In this document: piece after piece, positions 36,141 through 45,255 of the stretch
How the letters are laid out: every line of letters begins with the position of its first letter
How positions within the stretch are numbered: the stretch's first letter is position 1
NCBI GenBank assembly: GCA_002719675.1
Contig: PBID01000003.1
Location: forward strand, 1-64,000
Direction of reading: 5' to 3'
Length of the DNA: 64,000 bases
From: Chloroflexota bacterium
GTDB lineage: Bacteria; Chloroflexota; Dehalococcoidia; Lucifugimonadales; GCA-2719675
Notes under the pieces: generated by a model
Told to the model about the DNA's origin: nothing
Database searches by the model: none
Seen by the model: only the letters and a program-made list of their open reading frames with translations
Made by a program: the position numbers and the translations under genes

Positions 36141-37121
36141 ATGCAAATCATCGAAGTCAAAAACCTATATAAAAGCTACAAAAAAATAGAAGCTGTCAAA
36201 GGTATTTCTTTTTCTGTAAATCAAGGTGAAATTTTTGGGTTTTTAGGTCCAAATGGAGCAGGTAAAACTACTACTATAAATGTACTATGTACCCTACTAA
36301 AACAGTCTTCAGGAGAAGCATATCTAGACAATCTTGAAATTTCTAGAAATCAAGGTGAAATTAGAAAACGAATAGGATTGGTTTTTCAAGACACAACGCT
36401 TGATGACTATTTAACAGCTGAAGAAAATATCAAATTTCATGGCTATGCTTACAATATGCCAAAAAATCTACTCGCCCAACGCACAGAAAATTTACTTAAG
36501 ATGATGGATCTATGGGATCGTAGAAAAGAAAATGTACGAAGCTATTCTGGTGGAATGAAACGGAGACTTGAAATAGCTAGAGGTCTACTACATTTACCAA
36601 AAGTTTTATTTTTAGATGAACCAACATTAGGATTAGATCCTCAAACACGTCGAAAAATTTGGGATCATATCAATGAAATTCGATTAAAAGATAAAATCAC
36701 TATATTTATGACTACACACTACATGGATGAAGCAGAAAATTGCAATAGAATTGCCATAATTGATCATGGAAAAATCATCGCTCTAAATAGCCCAGAAGGT
36801 CTCAAAATTGATCTAGGTGGAGATACTGTTGAAATTACAACTGAAAACGTTTCTGAAGCAGAAAAAGAAATTAAATCATTAAACCTTAAACCTACAATTA
36901 CAAATAATAATATTTCATTCCAAGTTCCAAACGGAAATGAATTCCTGCCAAATTTTGTACAAAATTTTCAACAAAAAATCATTTCTATCGAACTTAGAAG
37001 ACCAACTCTTGATGACGTTTTTATTTCATTGACTGGTAAAGCAATCCGGGAACAAAACCAAAGCTCCACTGACCAAATGAGATCTTGGCGAAATAGACGA
37101 GGAATGGGAGGATCTAGATAG
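36141..37121 (+). CDS. ABC transporter ATP-binding protein, DrrA-like
   Basis: A 326-residue ABC ATPase of the DrrA/CcmA type. Walker A is GPNGAGKTT (about 36-44), the Q-loop is VFQD, the signature is YSGGMKRRLEIARG, Walker B is VLFLDEPTLGLDP, and the switch His is in TTHYMDEAE. A C-terminal domain (about 235-300) and a Gly/Arg tail follow. With the permease starting on its last base, it forms an export system for lipophilic compounds, antibiotics or envelope components; the substrate is not indicated. Confidence 0.93.
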   Translation: MQIIEVKNLYKSYKKIEAVKGISFSVNQGEIFGFLGPNGAGKTTTINVLCTLLKQSSGEAYLDNLEISRNQGEIRKRIGLVFQDTTLDDYLTAEENIKFHGYAYNMPKNLLAQRTENLLKMMDLWDRRKENVRSYSGGMKRRLEIARGLLHLPKVLFLDEPTLGLDPQTRRKIWDHINEIRLKDKITIFMTTHYMDEAENCNRIAIIDHGKIIALNSPEGLKIDLGGDTVEITTENVSEAEKEIKSLNLKPTITNNNISFQVPNGNEFLPNFVQNFQQKIISIELRRPTLDDVFISLTGKAIREQNQSSTDQMRSWRNRRGMGGSR

Positions 37122-37930
37122 TGGCAAAAGAATTTTTTCGAAGTATCTATGTTGTAACATACAGAGAAATATTAAGGTTTATCAGGGAACGATCAAGGCT
37201 GATTTCTGCATTTTTAATGCCAATAATGTTTCTAGTAGTTTTTGGTGCAGGTTTCAACCGGCTAATAGGAGAAATTTCTCCAGGAGTTGATTTTATTCAA
37301 TTTATGTTTCCGGGAATCCTAGCTATGACTGTGGTGATGGGGTCACTTTTTTCAGCATTATCAATCGTATGGGATCGAGAATTCGGATTTTTGAAAGAAT
37401 TACTAATCGCTCCATTAAGCAGGACAGGAATTATACTAGGAAAAGCACTAGGTGGTGCTTTAACTTCTTCAATACGAGGATTAATTTTACTAGGATTTGC
37501 CCCAGTAATTGGAATAAATATTACTCCAGCCCTGGTTATAAAATTAATTCCTATGATTCTATTGCTTTCAATTACACTGTCAGGAGTAGGATTTGTTATC
37601 GCTGCAAGAATGCGGTCACAACAAGGATTCCAAGGAATTATGAATTTTGTATTTTTCCCAATAATTTTTCTGTCTGGTGTTTTCTTCCCCTTAACCTCAA
37701 CACCAAACATAATCCAGACACTTTCTAAATTTAACCCAATGACATATGGTGTAGATGCTCTACGTCAAATATTTTTCAATGACCTAAATGTAATAGACAA
37801 AAACATTCAACCAATTGGAATAGAAATTTTTGGACACATAACTACGGTTTGGGAAAACATTACTATTCTCTCAGTTATAGGAATAATATTAATGATGATT
37901 GCAACTTGGATGTTCTCAAAACAAGAATAA
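37121..37930 (+). CDS. ABC-2 type permease, DrrB-like
   Basis: A 269-residue membrane protein with six predicted helices and the ABC-2 signature in LSGVFFPLTSTPNIIQTLSKFNPMTYGVDALRQ. Its GTG start overlaps the ATPase stop by one base, with GGGAGGA upstream, so the two are translationally coupled. It forms the channel of the exporter. Confidence 0.92.
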   Translation: MAKEFFRSIYVVTYREILRFIRERSRLISAFLMPIMFLVVFGAGFNRLIGEISPGVDFIQFMFPGILAMTVVMGSLFSALSIVWDREFGFLKELLIAPLSRTGIILGKALGGALTSSIRGLILLGFAPVIGINITPALVIKLIPMILLLSITLSGVGFVIAARMRSQQGFQGIMNFVFFPIIFLSGVFFPLTSTPNIIQTLSKFNPMTYGVDALRQIFFNDLNVIDKNIQPIGIEIFGHITTVWENITILSVIGIILMMIATWMFSKQE

Positions 37931-37935
37931 TTAAA

Positions 37936-38406
37936 TTAATCTGATATCTTCACCGCTTTGCTCCAAGTCCATCCTTCTACTCCTGTTTCGACTGATCGAA
38001 CTTTTGTGATACTAATGTTATATCGATTAGAGTTGTCATCATCAATTTTATGTAAAACCCATAAACATCTAGCTTCTTCAACAATATAAACTTCTGTTCC
38101 AATATCCAAGCCATCCTTAATGCCAGAAACAACGCAAAATTCTTCCCTCTGAGCACCACCAGAACCACCTACATATCTATTATTTAACATATCATATTCA
38201 AAAGATTCCCATAGAGTGGATGGCAATTCTCTTTCTATAGTTTGTCCTTGTTTTGTTTTCACATTAAAACCACCCTGTGGAGCACTGATAACTGACGCTT
38301 CTACGATTATACCTTTCATCATTTTAGATGAACCTGAACATGCACATGACAAAATTATTATTGAAAAAAAGAAAATAAATAAAAACAGATTATTTTGTTT
38401 CATCAT
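37936..38406 (-). CDS. Predicted lipoprotein
   Basis: A 156-residue exported protein. The N-terminus MMKQNN is followed by a hydrophobic stretch and the lipobox-like ILSC (with a second Cys two residues on), so it is probably lipid-anchored. The mature part has small beta-type segments: VIVEASVIS-like opening, GFNVKTKQGQTIERELP, CVVSGIKDGLDIGTEVYIVEE. I recognise no family; the size and layout suggest a small SH3- or OB-like domain. It is convergent with the ABC permease and upstream of nothing obviously related. Confidence 0.7.
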   Translation of the reverse strand: MMKQNNLFLFIFFFSIIILSCACSGSSKMMKGIIVEASVISAPQGGFNVKTKQGQTIERELPSTLWESFEYDMLNNRYVGGSGGAQREEFCVVSGIKDGLDIGTEVYIVEEARCLWVLHKIDDDNSNRYNISITKVRSVETGVEGWTWSKAVKISD

Positions 38407-38437
38407 TAAACCTCTAATATCCTTAATTTAAATCTAA

Positions 38438-39685
38438 TTATTGATCAAATGCTCTAAGTACTAAACAAGCGTTCTGTCCGCCAAATCCAAAGCTATTAGA
38501 CAATGCTGTCTGAATATCTTTAACCCGAGATTTGTTTGGAACATAATCTAGATCACATTGTTTATCTGGAGTTTTGTAATTAATTGTAGGATGAATTACG
38601 CCATTAACTATACTTAAAATAGAAGCAACAGCTTCAAGTGCACCTGCTCCACCTAAAACATGTCCTATCATAGACTTTGTTGAACTAATAGGAATCTTGG
38701 GAGCTAATGATCCAAAAGTTTTTTTAATTGCTAAAGTTTCGGATAAATCATTCATTGGAGTTGAAGTACCATGTGCATTGATATAATCAATTTCACTTTT
38801 TGTGATTTGTGAATCCTTCAATGAATTCATAATAGCTCGAAAGGCTCCATCACCATCTTTATCTGGCTGAACTAAATGGTAAGCATCAGAAGAAACACCA
38901 TATCCTAATATTTCTGCATAAATATCAGCGCCTCTATCCATGGCATGTTTTTCAGTTTCCAAAATCAACATAGCAGCCCCTTCAGCAGGAACAAAACCAT
39001 CTCGATTTGCATCAAAAGGCTTACTTGCAGTTTTAGGATTTTCATTTTGACTAGTTAAAGCACGAATGGTACTAAATCCTCCTAATCCCAATTGGCTAAT
39101 ACCTGCCTCGCAACCTCCAGCTAATATCACATTAGCATATCCCTTTTTTAAAACTTCTGCGGCTTCACCAATACTTTGAGTCCCAGCAGCACAAGCGGTA
39201 GTTATAGTAGATGTATAACCTTTAATTCCAAAAACTCTGCTCACATTTGCTGCAGCCATATTTGGCAAAATCATTGGAATAAAAAATGGACTAACTCTCA
39301 TTGCCCCTTTATCTACCAAAAGTCTAGCATTTGCTTCTATATCAGGGAAACCTCCATTGCCATTGCCAACAAAAACTCCAATTTCATCTACGTTTTCATC
39401 CGAAATATCAATTCCTGAATCAACAATAGCCATCTGTGACGCAGCAACAGCTAATTGTGAAAACCTAGCCATTCTTTTAGCATCTTTTAAATCCATATAA
39501 TCTGAAGGGTCAAAATCCTTAACCTCTCCTGCAATTTTACAGGGAAACGGCGAAGGATCACATAGAGTAATTGGAGCAATTCCAGAAATACCATTTACTA
39601 AAGAATTCCAAAATTGATCAACAGTTTTCCCCACAGGGCTAACAACACCTATTCCGGTAACAACAACTCGATTTTTAGTATCCAT
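38438..39685 (-). CDS. fabF: 3-oxoacyl-ACP synthase II
   Basis: FabF elongates fatty acyl-ACP by condensation with malonyl-ACP. The 415-residue thiolase-fold protein has the nucleophile Cys in TTACAAGTQSIGEA (about 163) and the two His of the KAS II type in INAHGTSTPMND and SMIGHVLGGAGALEA. ATG start. Neighbouring fab or acp genes are not present. Next upstream on the same strand is folC, 77 bp away. Confidence 0.95.
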   Translation of the reverse strand: MDTKNRVVVTGIGVVSPVGKTVDQFWNSLVNGISGIAPITLCDPSPFPCKIAGEVKDFDPSDYMDLKDAKRMARFSQLAVAASQMAIVDSGIDISDENVDEIGVFVGNGNGGFPDIEANARLLVDKGAMRVSPFFIPMILPNMAAANVSRVFGIKGYTSTITTACAAGTQSIGEAAEVLKKGYANVILAGGCEAGISQLGLGGFSTIRALTSQNENPKTASKPFDANRDGFVPAEGAAMLILETEKHAMDRGADIYAEILGYGVSSDAYHLVQPDKDGDGAFRAIMNSLKDSQITKSEIDYINAHGTSTPMNDLSETLAIKKTFGSLAPKIPISSTKSMIGHVLGGAGALEAVASILSIVNGVIHPTINYKTPDKQCDLDYVPNKSRVKDIQTALSNSFGFGGQNACLVLRAFDQ

Positions 39686-39762
39686 CTAAACCTCAAAAAT
39701 CATTGAATTAAATTATTAAAATCCCTTATATATCTATATTGAATCTCAACTATTCCCCTTAA

Positions 39763-41115
39763 TTATATATCCGGATATGTTTCAAAATCCACGTGTTTGA
39801 CGTATTGAATTGCTTCAGCAGCAACTGAAAGAGAACCTGTAACCAATATTAATGAATTTTTTGAAGCATTAGTTAATGCAATCTTTATACCCTCAGACAC
39901 ACTGTTTTCTAAGCCAATTAAAGGGATCTTTTTAGAAAGTAATATGTCAAAAACATCCTTGGAGGGTAATGCTCTGGGTTCGCGTGAATTTACAGCTACA
40001 AACTTTGAATTGATTCCAACAAACTCGTTCAATATTTCATCTAAATTATGACCTCTTAAAACTCCTATAACAGTAATAATTTCTTCAAAGAGAAAGTCTT
40101 TTTTTATTGATATCAACGTTTTTTTCATACCATGTGAATTGTGAGAGCCATCAGCAATCAATATATTCGGATCCTTTTGTAAAACTTCTAATCTTCCACT
40201 CCAATCAAAATTTTTTACCCCACTAGTAATACTTTTATCTGACACTTCAAATCCATATGATTGAATTTCATCAATTACTGATATAGCCGTCGCGATATTC
40301 TCCATTTGATAATTTGCTAAATTCTTTGTAAATAAAGAGACTTCTTTTTCGCTACTTTTTAAAACAAACTTTTGGCCTGAAAGATCAAAATGTGTCCTGG
40401 TCCAAGAATATTTTTCCCTTACTGAAATCATTTCGCAATCTTTAGATCTTGAGATATTAGAAATTATTTTGAAAGCATCTGTAGTTTGAGGAGAAACCAC
40501 CACTGGAATTTGGTTTTTAATTATTCCAGATTTTTCAATAGCAATTTTTTCTATTGTATTCCCTAAAGTTCCAACGTGATCGAGACCAATTGGCGTTATC
40601 ACAGTAACAGTAGGTTTAACCACATTTGTTGCATCTAATCTTCCTCCAAGTCCAACTTCAATAATTTGCACATCAACATTTTTTTTCTTAAAGTATAAAA
40701 ATGCCATTGCAGTAAGTGCTTCAAAATAAGAGATATCTCCAAATTTGCTATCTACATGAACTTTTTCAATTGATTCTAGTATGGTAAAAAATATATCTGT
40801 AAAATCATCTTCAGAAATTATGTTTTGACCAAGCCTTATCCTTTCAGTAGGTTTATGAAGACTTGGAGAAGTATATAATCCTGTTAAATATCCCTCCTCA
40901 TTTAAAATAGATGAAATGATTGCAGAAACGCTACCTTTGCCATTTGTTCCAGCAACATGAATTGTTGGAATATCCAAACATTCTTTACCAACAAAATCCA
41001 TCAACAAAGACATTCTTTCAATATGAAATTGAGAATGATTTGGAGCAGTAAGAGAGCGTTCAAAATTAACCAATCTTGAAAGGGATTTCACAGCATTTTT
41101 ATATTTAATAATCAT
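39763..41115 (-). CDS. folC: Folylpolyglutamate/dihydrofolate synthase
   Basis: A Mur-ligase-fold enzyme that adds glutamate to dihydropteroate and folates. The 450-residue protein has the P-loop in HVAGTNGKGSVSAIISSIL, YFEALTAMAFLYF, EVGLGGRLDATNVV and the C-terminal domain with ADGSHNSHGMKKTL. ATG start. It follows the GNAT gene by about 40 bp in the NUDIX-GNAT-folC unit. Confidence 0.95.
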   Translation of the reverse strand: MIIKYKNAVKSLSRLVNFERSLTAPNHSQFHIERMSLLMDFVGKECLDIPTIHVAGTNGKGSVSAIISSILNEEGYLTGLYTSPSLHKPTERIRLGQNIISEDDFTDIFFTILESIEKVHVDSKFGDISYFEALTAMAFLYFKKKNVDVQIIEVGLGGRLDATNVVKPTVTVITPIGLDHVGTLGNTIEKIAIEKSGIIKNQIPVVVSPQTTDAFKIISNISRSKDCEMISVREKYSWTRTHFDLSGQKFVLKSSEKEVSLFTKNLANYQMENIATAISVIDEIQSYGFEVSDKSITSGVKNFDWSGRLEVLQKDPNILIADGSHNSHGMKKTLISIKKDFLFEEIITVIGVLRGHNLDEILNEFVGINSKFVAVNSREPRALPSKDVFDILLSKKIPLIGLENSVSEGIKIALTNASKNSLILVTGSLSVAAEAIQYVKHVDFETYPDI

Positions 41116-41154
41116 TAAACACCTATCAAATCAAAAAATAATAAACAAATTAAT

Positions 41155-41727
41155 CTAAATTACCTGATCACGAAAAACTTCCATTAAAATAAATTTCATA
41201 CCATTTCTGTTGATCGTATCAATCTCTTGCAATCCTGATTTAGTAAATGATTTTCTAGCACGAATATTCCAATCCAGAGTATGTAAATAAATCCTATCTA
41301 ATTCTCTCGTATCAAAAACATGCTTGATAAGAACATTCATAGCATCAGTTCCATAACCTTTGCTTAAGTATTTTTCTTCACCGATTAAAATCCCTACTTC
41401 AACTTCTTTTTTTTTCATATCTAATCCATAGTACATACAATTACCTATATGTACACCATCAATTGTGTCGATTGAAAAACGTTTTGATGTCGGATTTTCA
41501 TATATCAATTCATCTCTTTCGAGAGAATAAAATTCCTCATAAGACATCCTAACCGGATGAGTTGCATCCAGTATGGCCAAATTCCTATCACACCTCCAAC
41601 GATAATCATTAGAAATATCTTCCAAAGCTTTATCTCTCAAAACAACTAAATTGCCTTTAAGATAAATTGCTTTTTGCTTAATAGGAACGTGGTCTTCTTT
41701 CTTGAACCATGGAAATCCCCTTTGCAA
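41155..41727 (-). CDS. GNAT-family N-acetyltransferase
   Basis: A 190-residue acetyltransferase of the RimJ/RimL-like group. The acetyl-CoA pyrophosphate loop is GEEKYLSKGYGTDAMNVLIKH and the fold is completed by RIYLHTLDWNIRARKSFTKSGL. The TTG start at 41727 is supported by GAGGTG seven bases upstream, although it lies 50 bp inside the NUDIX gene. The acceptor is unknown; RimL-like members act on protein N-termini, others on antibiotics or polyamines. Confidence 0.85.
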   Translation of the reverse strand: MQRGFPWFKKEDHVPIKQKAIYLKGNLVVLRDKALEDISNDYRWRCDRNLAILDATHPVRMSYEEFYSLERDELIYENPTSKRFSIDTIDGVHIGNCMYYGLDMKKKEVEVGILIGEEKYLSKGYGTDAMNVLIKHVFDTRELDRIYLHTLDWNIRARKSFTKSGLQEIDTINRNGMKFILMEVFRDQVI

Positions 41728-42133
41728 GAATTAACACCTCATCTTTATATGTTAAAATTTTTTTTGCTTCCTCATAATTAACCCAAATAACCCTGTCAAA
41801 TTCATCGTCATGATTTGAAACATCACCTCCAACGGCAATCATCAGATAGTAAAACACTATTTTTTGATTAATTACATTAAACTTAAAATCTGAAAAATTA
41901 TAGCCAATTGATCCAATTAAATTTTCAAAGACTGTTTTAATTCCCGTCTCTTCATTAACTTCTCTTAAAGCAGTATCGATAATATTTTCTCCAGCTTCAG
42001 GTGTACCCTTAGGAAGAGCCCATAAATTCGAATTATCTCGTCCGCAAATTAAAACTTGTAAATTTTCAGAATTAAACCTGTAGACCACTCCTCCAGCTGA
42101 CACACAATGATTTATTTTTTCAAATTTGCCCAT
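41678..42133 (-). CDS. NUDIX hydrolase
   Basis: A 151-residue hydrolase with a perfect Nudix box (G-x5-E-x7-R-E-x2-E-E-x-G: GTPEAGENIIDTALREVNEE then TG). SAGGVVYR precedes it and LWALPKG fits the Ap4A/MutT-like groups. Substrate unknown. ATG start. Its last 50 bp overlap the GNAT gene in another frame. It is the first gene of a unit with its own promoter, divergent from the pyr operon. Confidence 0.9.
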   Translation of the reverse strand: MGKFEKINHCVSAGGVVYRFNSENLQVLICGRDNSNLWALPKGTPEAGENIIDTALREVNEETGIKTVFENLIGSIGYNFSDFKFNVINQKIVFYYLMIAVGGDVSNHDDEFDRVIWVNYEEAKKILTYKDEVLILAKGISMVQERRPRSY

Positions 42134-42157
42134 AAATTAATCTCAATCGATATACGA

Positions 42158-42187
42158 ATTGTAATTTCTAATCAAAATCTACGTCAA
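42158..42187 (-). promoter_or_regulatory. Promoter of the NUDIX-GNAT-folC unit
   Basis: On the complement, TTGACG (42187-42182), an 18-base spacer and TACAAT (42163-42158), about 25 bases before the NUDIX ATG. Confidence 0.55.
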
Positions 42188-42313
42188 TATATTCCAAGAT
42201 CATATCTAGAAGATATTCTAAAAAGCTGAATTTGAAAATAGTTGAATTATTAAAAAATATTCTATAAAATTTAAACGTTACATAAGATTATTGGTATTTC
42301 CTTTTAAGTCAGT

Positions 42314-42390
42314 TCTGTGAAACAGACAAGGGGCTACGAACAAAGATTCGTTGATGATGGTTGTTCCCCCCTTGCAGGGGGTTTTTTTTT
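42314..42390 (+). promoter_or_regulatory. pyr operon attenuator with overlapping ribosome-binding site
   Basis: A rho-independent terminator is formed by CCCCC (42367-42371), loop TTGCA and GGGGG (42377-42381), followed by nine T (42382-42390). Upstream, CAAGGGG (42327-42333) is exactly complementary to CCCCTTG (42368-42374), and GAACAA (42338-42343) to TTGTTC (42361-42366), so an alternative long stem excludes the terminator. A further small hairpin, TCTGT-GAA-ACAGA, lies at 42314-42326. The AGGGGG of the terminator is also the Shine-Dalgarno of pyrR (TTG 42389). This is the expected layout for PyrR/UMP-type attenuation, although I do not see the Bacillus PyrR-binding consensus. Confidence 0.8.
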
Positions 42391-42958
42391 GACAAAAAAT
42401 TTAGAACCAAAAAAAATATTTGATTCTGAACAAATACATAGATCATTAAAAAGAATTTCACATGAAATTCTTGAAAAAAATCATGGTGCCAATAAAATAT
42501 TACTACTAGGCATACATACTAGAGGTTTTCCTTTAGCAAATCGAATTTCTAAATTAATTTGTCAAACAGAAGGAATAACTGTACCTTGTGTTCCTTTAGG
42601 AATAAACCAATATAGAGACGATATTATTCCACCTAAACCTCGTAATAAAACTCCTTTAAAAAACACACCACAGGTCAAAATTGAAGATAAAACTATAATT
42701 TTAGTAGATGACGTTTTATATACGGGAAGAAGTATACGAGCTGCAATGGACGCAATTACTGATTCAGGAAGACCAAGTAAAATTCAACTTGCCGTTCTCG
42801 TAGACAGAGGCCATAGAGAATATCCAATTCGACCTGATTATGTCGGTAAAAATATCCCCACCAGTCAAAATGAAAAAGTCCAAGTGTTATTGAAAGAAAC
42901 AGATGGTATAGATGAAATATTAATAAGTCATCAGGAAAATAAAATTGAAAAACATTAA
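42389..42958 (+). CDS. pyrR: PyrR bifunctional regulator/uracil phosphoribosyltransferase
   Basis: PyrR binds pyr mRNA in response to UMP/UTP and has uracil phosphoribosyltransferase activity. The start is set at TTG 42389 because AGGGGG lies seven bases upstream and the preceding in-frame codons (from GTG 42317) are the attenuator itself. The 189-residue protein has LLGIHTRGFPLANRI and the PRPP-binding loop IILVDDVLYTGRSIRAAMDA, followed by LVDRGHREYPIRPDYVGKN, all typical of PyrR. First gene of the pyr operon; pyrB overlaps its end by 14 bases. Confidence 0.94.
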   Translation: MTKNLEPKKIFDSEQIHRSLKRISHEILEKNHGANKILLLGIHTRGFPLANRISKLICQTEGITVPCVPLGINQYRDDIIPPKPRNKTPLKNTPQVKIEDKTIILVDDVLYTGRSIRAAMDAITDSGRPSKIQLAVLVDRGHREYPIRPDYVGKNIPTSQNEKVQVLLKETDGIDEILISHQENKIEKH

Positions 42959-43889
42959 TCAAAATTTACTAGATTTAGATTTATTATCTTCAAAAGAAAT
43001 TGAAGAAATATTGAAGTCTGCTCAAAAAATGGAAGGTATATTTTATAAAAACTCCAAAAATAAACCTTTAATGCTTAATAAAACAATTGCTGGTCTATTT
43101 TTTGAACCAAGCACCAGGACCAGAATTTCATTTGAACATGCAAGTAATTTATTGGGAATAAAATATATTGATTTATCTCTAAATGAAAGCAGTATTAAAA
43201 AAGGTGAATCTTTACTTAACACATCACTAACATTACAAGCAATGAAAGTTGACGGATTAATCCTTAGACATCCACACTCAGGGGCACCTTATTCCCTTCT
43301 TGGTCAAATCAATACCTCAATAATTAATGCAGGTGATGGAACACATGCTCATCCAAGCCAAGCATTAACAGATTTATATACAATTAAAAAACACTTTGGG
43401 CAAATTAAAGGACTAACGATCCTTATAGTTGGAGATATACTTTATAGTAGAGTAGCTAGATCAAATATCTTAGGTCTTTCCAAATTAGGTGCAATCATAA
43501 AAGTTTGTGCTCCGGCTACTTTATTACCTATATCACTCCTGAAAGATAATTCTTATCAATACAATGACGCATACTCAAAAATATCTGTTTATACCAATTT
43601 GGAAGAAGCAATTGTTAATTCAAACGTGGTAATGCCTCTTCGAATTCAAAAAGAAAGACAAATGAAAGGACATCTTCCATCTTTCTCCGAATATAATTCA
43701 ATGTATGGAATAAACAACAAAATACTAGAATTAGCTGAAAATGATGTAATGGTAATGCACCCAGGGCCTATGAACGAAGGTGTGGAAATTGACACCATTG
43801 TAGCTCATGGTAGCAAATCATTAATTGAAAAACAGGTAGAAAACGGTATATCCGTCAAAATGGCTATTTTGGACAAAATATTAAATTAA
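42945..43889 (+). CDS. pyrB: Aspartate carbamoyltransferase catalytic subunit
   Basis: PyrB condenses carbamoyl phosphate and aspartate, the first committed step of pyrimidine synthesis. The 314-residue protein has the carbamoyl-phosphate loop FFEPSTRTRISFE, the swinging loop region, NAGDGTHAHPSQALTDLYT and VMHPGPMNEGVEI. The start is TTG with AGGAA eight bases upstream, inside the end of pyrR. No regulatory subunit gene pyrI is present. Confidence 0.96.
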   Translation: MKNINQNLLDLDLLSSKEIEEILKSAQKMEGIFYKNSKNKPLMLNKTIAGLFFEPSTRTRISFEHASNLLGIKYIDLSLNESSIKKGESLLNTSLTLQAMKVDGLILRHPHSGAPYSLLGQINTSIINAGDGTHAHPSQALTDLYTIKKHFGQIKGLTILIVGDILYSRVARSNILGLSKLGAIIKVCAPATLLPISLLKDNSYQYNDAYSKISVYTNLEEAIVNSNVVMPLRIQKERQMKGHLPSFSEYNSMYGINNKILELAENDVMVMHPGPMNEGVEIDTIVAHGSKSLIEKQVENGISVKMAILDKILN

Positions 43890-43932
43890 AAATTATGATT
43901 TTCTTACTCAAACATATATGTCAGGATAATCA

Positions 43933-45255
43933 ATGAAAAATATATTAATTACTGAAGGCAGAGTGATCGATTGCACTCAAAATTTAGATTCTACTATGGA
44001 TATTTTTATTTCTAATGGCAAGATAACAAAATTAGAACCAAAAATCACTGATTTTCCATCAGACACAATTATTGTTTCAGCAAAAAAAATGATAGTTTCT
44101 CCCGGGTTCATAGACATGCACTGCCACCTTCGAGAACCAGGATATACAAAAAAAGAAACCATTTATACTGCCACAAAATCGGCTGCCAAAGGAGGATTTA
44201 CAACAGTATGTGCAATGCCAAATACTGAACCCGCAATGGATAATCCAGAAACAATAGAGTTAGTCTTAGAAAAAGCGAAAACAAATGGTTTAATCAGAGT
44301 ATTGCCTATTGCAGCAGCTACTAAAAAACGTGAAGGTAATGAATTAACCAATATGCATGAACTATCAAGTTTAGGAGTCGTAGGATTTAGTGATGATGGT
44401 GATCCTATTTCAAACCCAAATATGATGAGGCAAGCTTTGTCATACTCTTTATCTACAAAACTTCCAATAATTAATCACTGCGAAGTAAAAGAACTCTCAA
44501 AAAACGGAATGATTAATGAAGGTCGAATATCTATGCTATTAGGCCTTACAGGTATCCCAAACTCCTCAGAAGATTCGATGGTAGCTCGAGATATTTCTTT
44601 AGCAGAAACTACAGGAGGGAAATTACACATAGCACATGCTAGCACATCAGGCACTATGGAATTGATAGCTCTAGCGAAAGACAAAGGATTAAATGTTACA
44701 TGTGAAGCTACTCCTCATCATTTAACATTAACAGATGAATTTATATTTAATAAATCAAAAAAAACAGATCCCAAAAATATTGTTTCTAATAACCCATATG
44801 ACACTAATATTAAAGTCGCACCTCCTCTAAGATCACAAAAAGATGTAGACTCTCTAGTTAAAGGTTTATTGAATGATACTATTGATGTCATTGCAACTGA
44901 CCATGCCCCTCACACAAATACCGATAAAAATTGTACATTTGAAGACGCTGCAAATGGAATCAGCAATTTAGAAACAGCCTTAGCATCCGTATTAAGTTTA
45001 TATCACTTTAAAAATGTACCTCTTAAAAAAATAGTAGAAAAACTCACATCTAGTCCTGCAAAATTAATTAACCGACCTGACCTAGGTTCTTTGAAGTTAA
45101 ACACAAATGCTGATATTACAATCTTTGACCCAGACTTTGAGTGGGTAATAAATTCAAATACATTCTCCTCTAAAGGTAAAAATACACCCCTGGAAGGAGA
45201 AAAAGTTCGAGGAAAAGTTTTTAAAACAATTTTTAAAGGTGAAATAATTGAATAA
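43933..45255 (+). CDS. pyrC: Dihydroorotase, type I
   Basis: PyrC cyclises carbamoyl aspartate to dihydroorotate. The 440-residue amidohydrolase has the metal-binding PGFIDMHCHLREPGYTKKE, the Asp-rich IDVIATDHAPHT near the end of the barrel and HIAHASTSGTME. It is an active form, with all zinc ligands in place. ATG start. carA overlaps its end by eight bases. Confidence 0.95.
   Translation: MKNILITEGRVIDCTQNLDSTMDIFISNGKITKLEPKITDFPSDTIIVSAKKMIVSPGFIDMHCHLREPGYTKKETIYTATKSAAKGGFTTVCAMPNTEPAMDNPETIELVLEKAKTNGLIRVLPIAAATKKREGNELTNMHELSSLGVVGFSDDGDPISNPNMMRQALSYSLSTKLPIINHCEVKELSKNGMINEGRISMLLGLTGIPNSSEDSMVARDISLAETTGGKLHIAHASTSGTMELIALAKDKGLNVTCEATPHHLTLTDEFIFNKSKKTDPKNIVSNNPYDTNIKVAPPLRSQKDVDSLVKGLLNDTIDVIATDHAPHTNTDKNCTFEDAANGISNLETALASVLSLYHFKNVPLKKIVEKLTSSPAKLINRPDLGSLKLNTNADITIFDPDFEWVINSNTFSSKGKNTPLEGEKVRGKVFKTIFKGEIIE

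Noticed and set aside
42317-42388. N-terminal extension of PyrR, or a leader peptide, from GTG 42317
   Set aside because: These codons are the attenuator stems and terminator, have no ribosome-binding site of their own, and the TTG at 42389 has an ideal one; no stop separates them, so an independent leader peptide is not supported.
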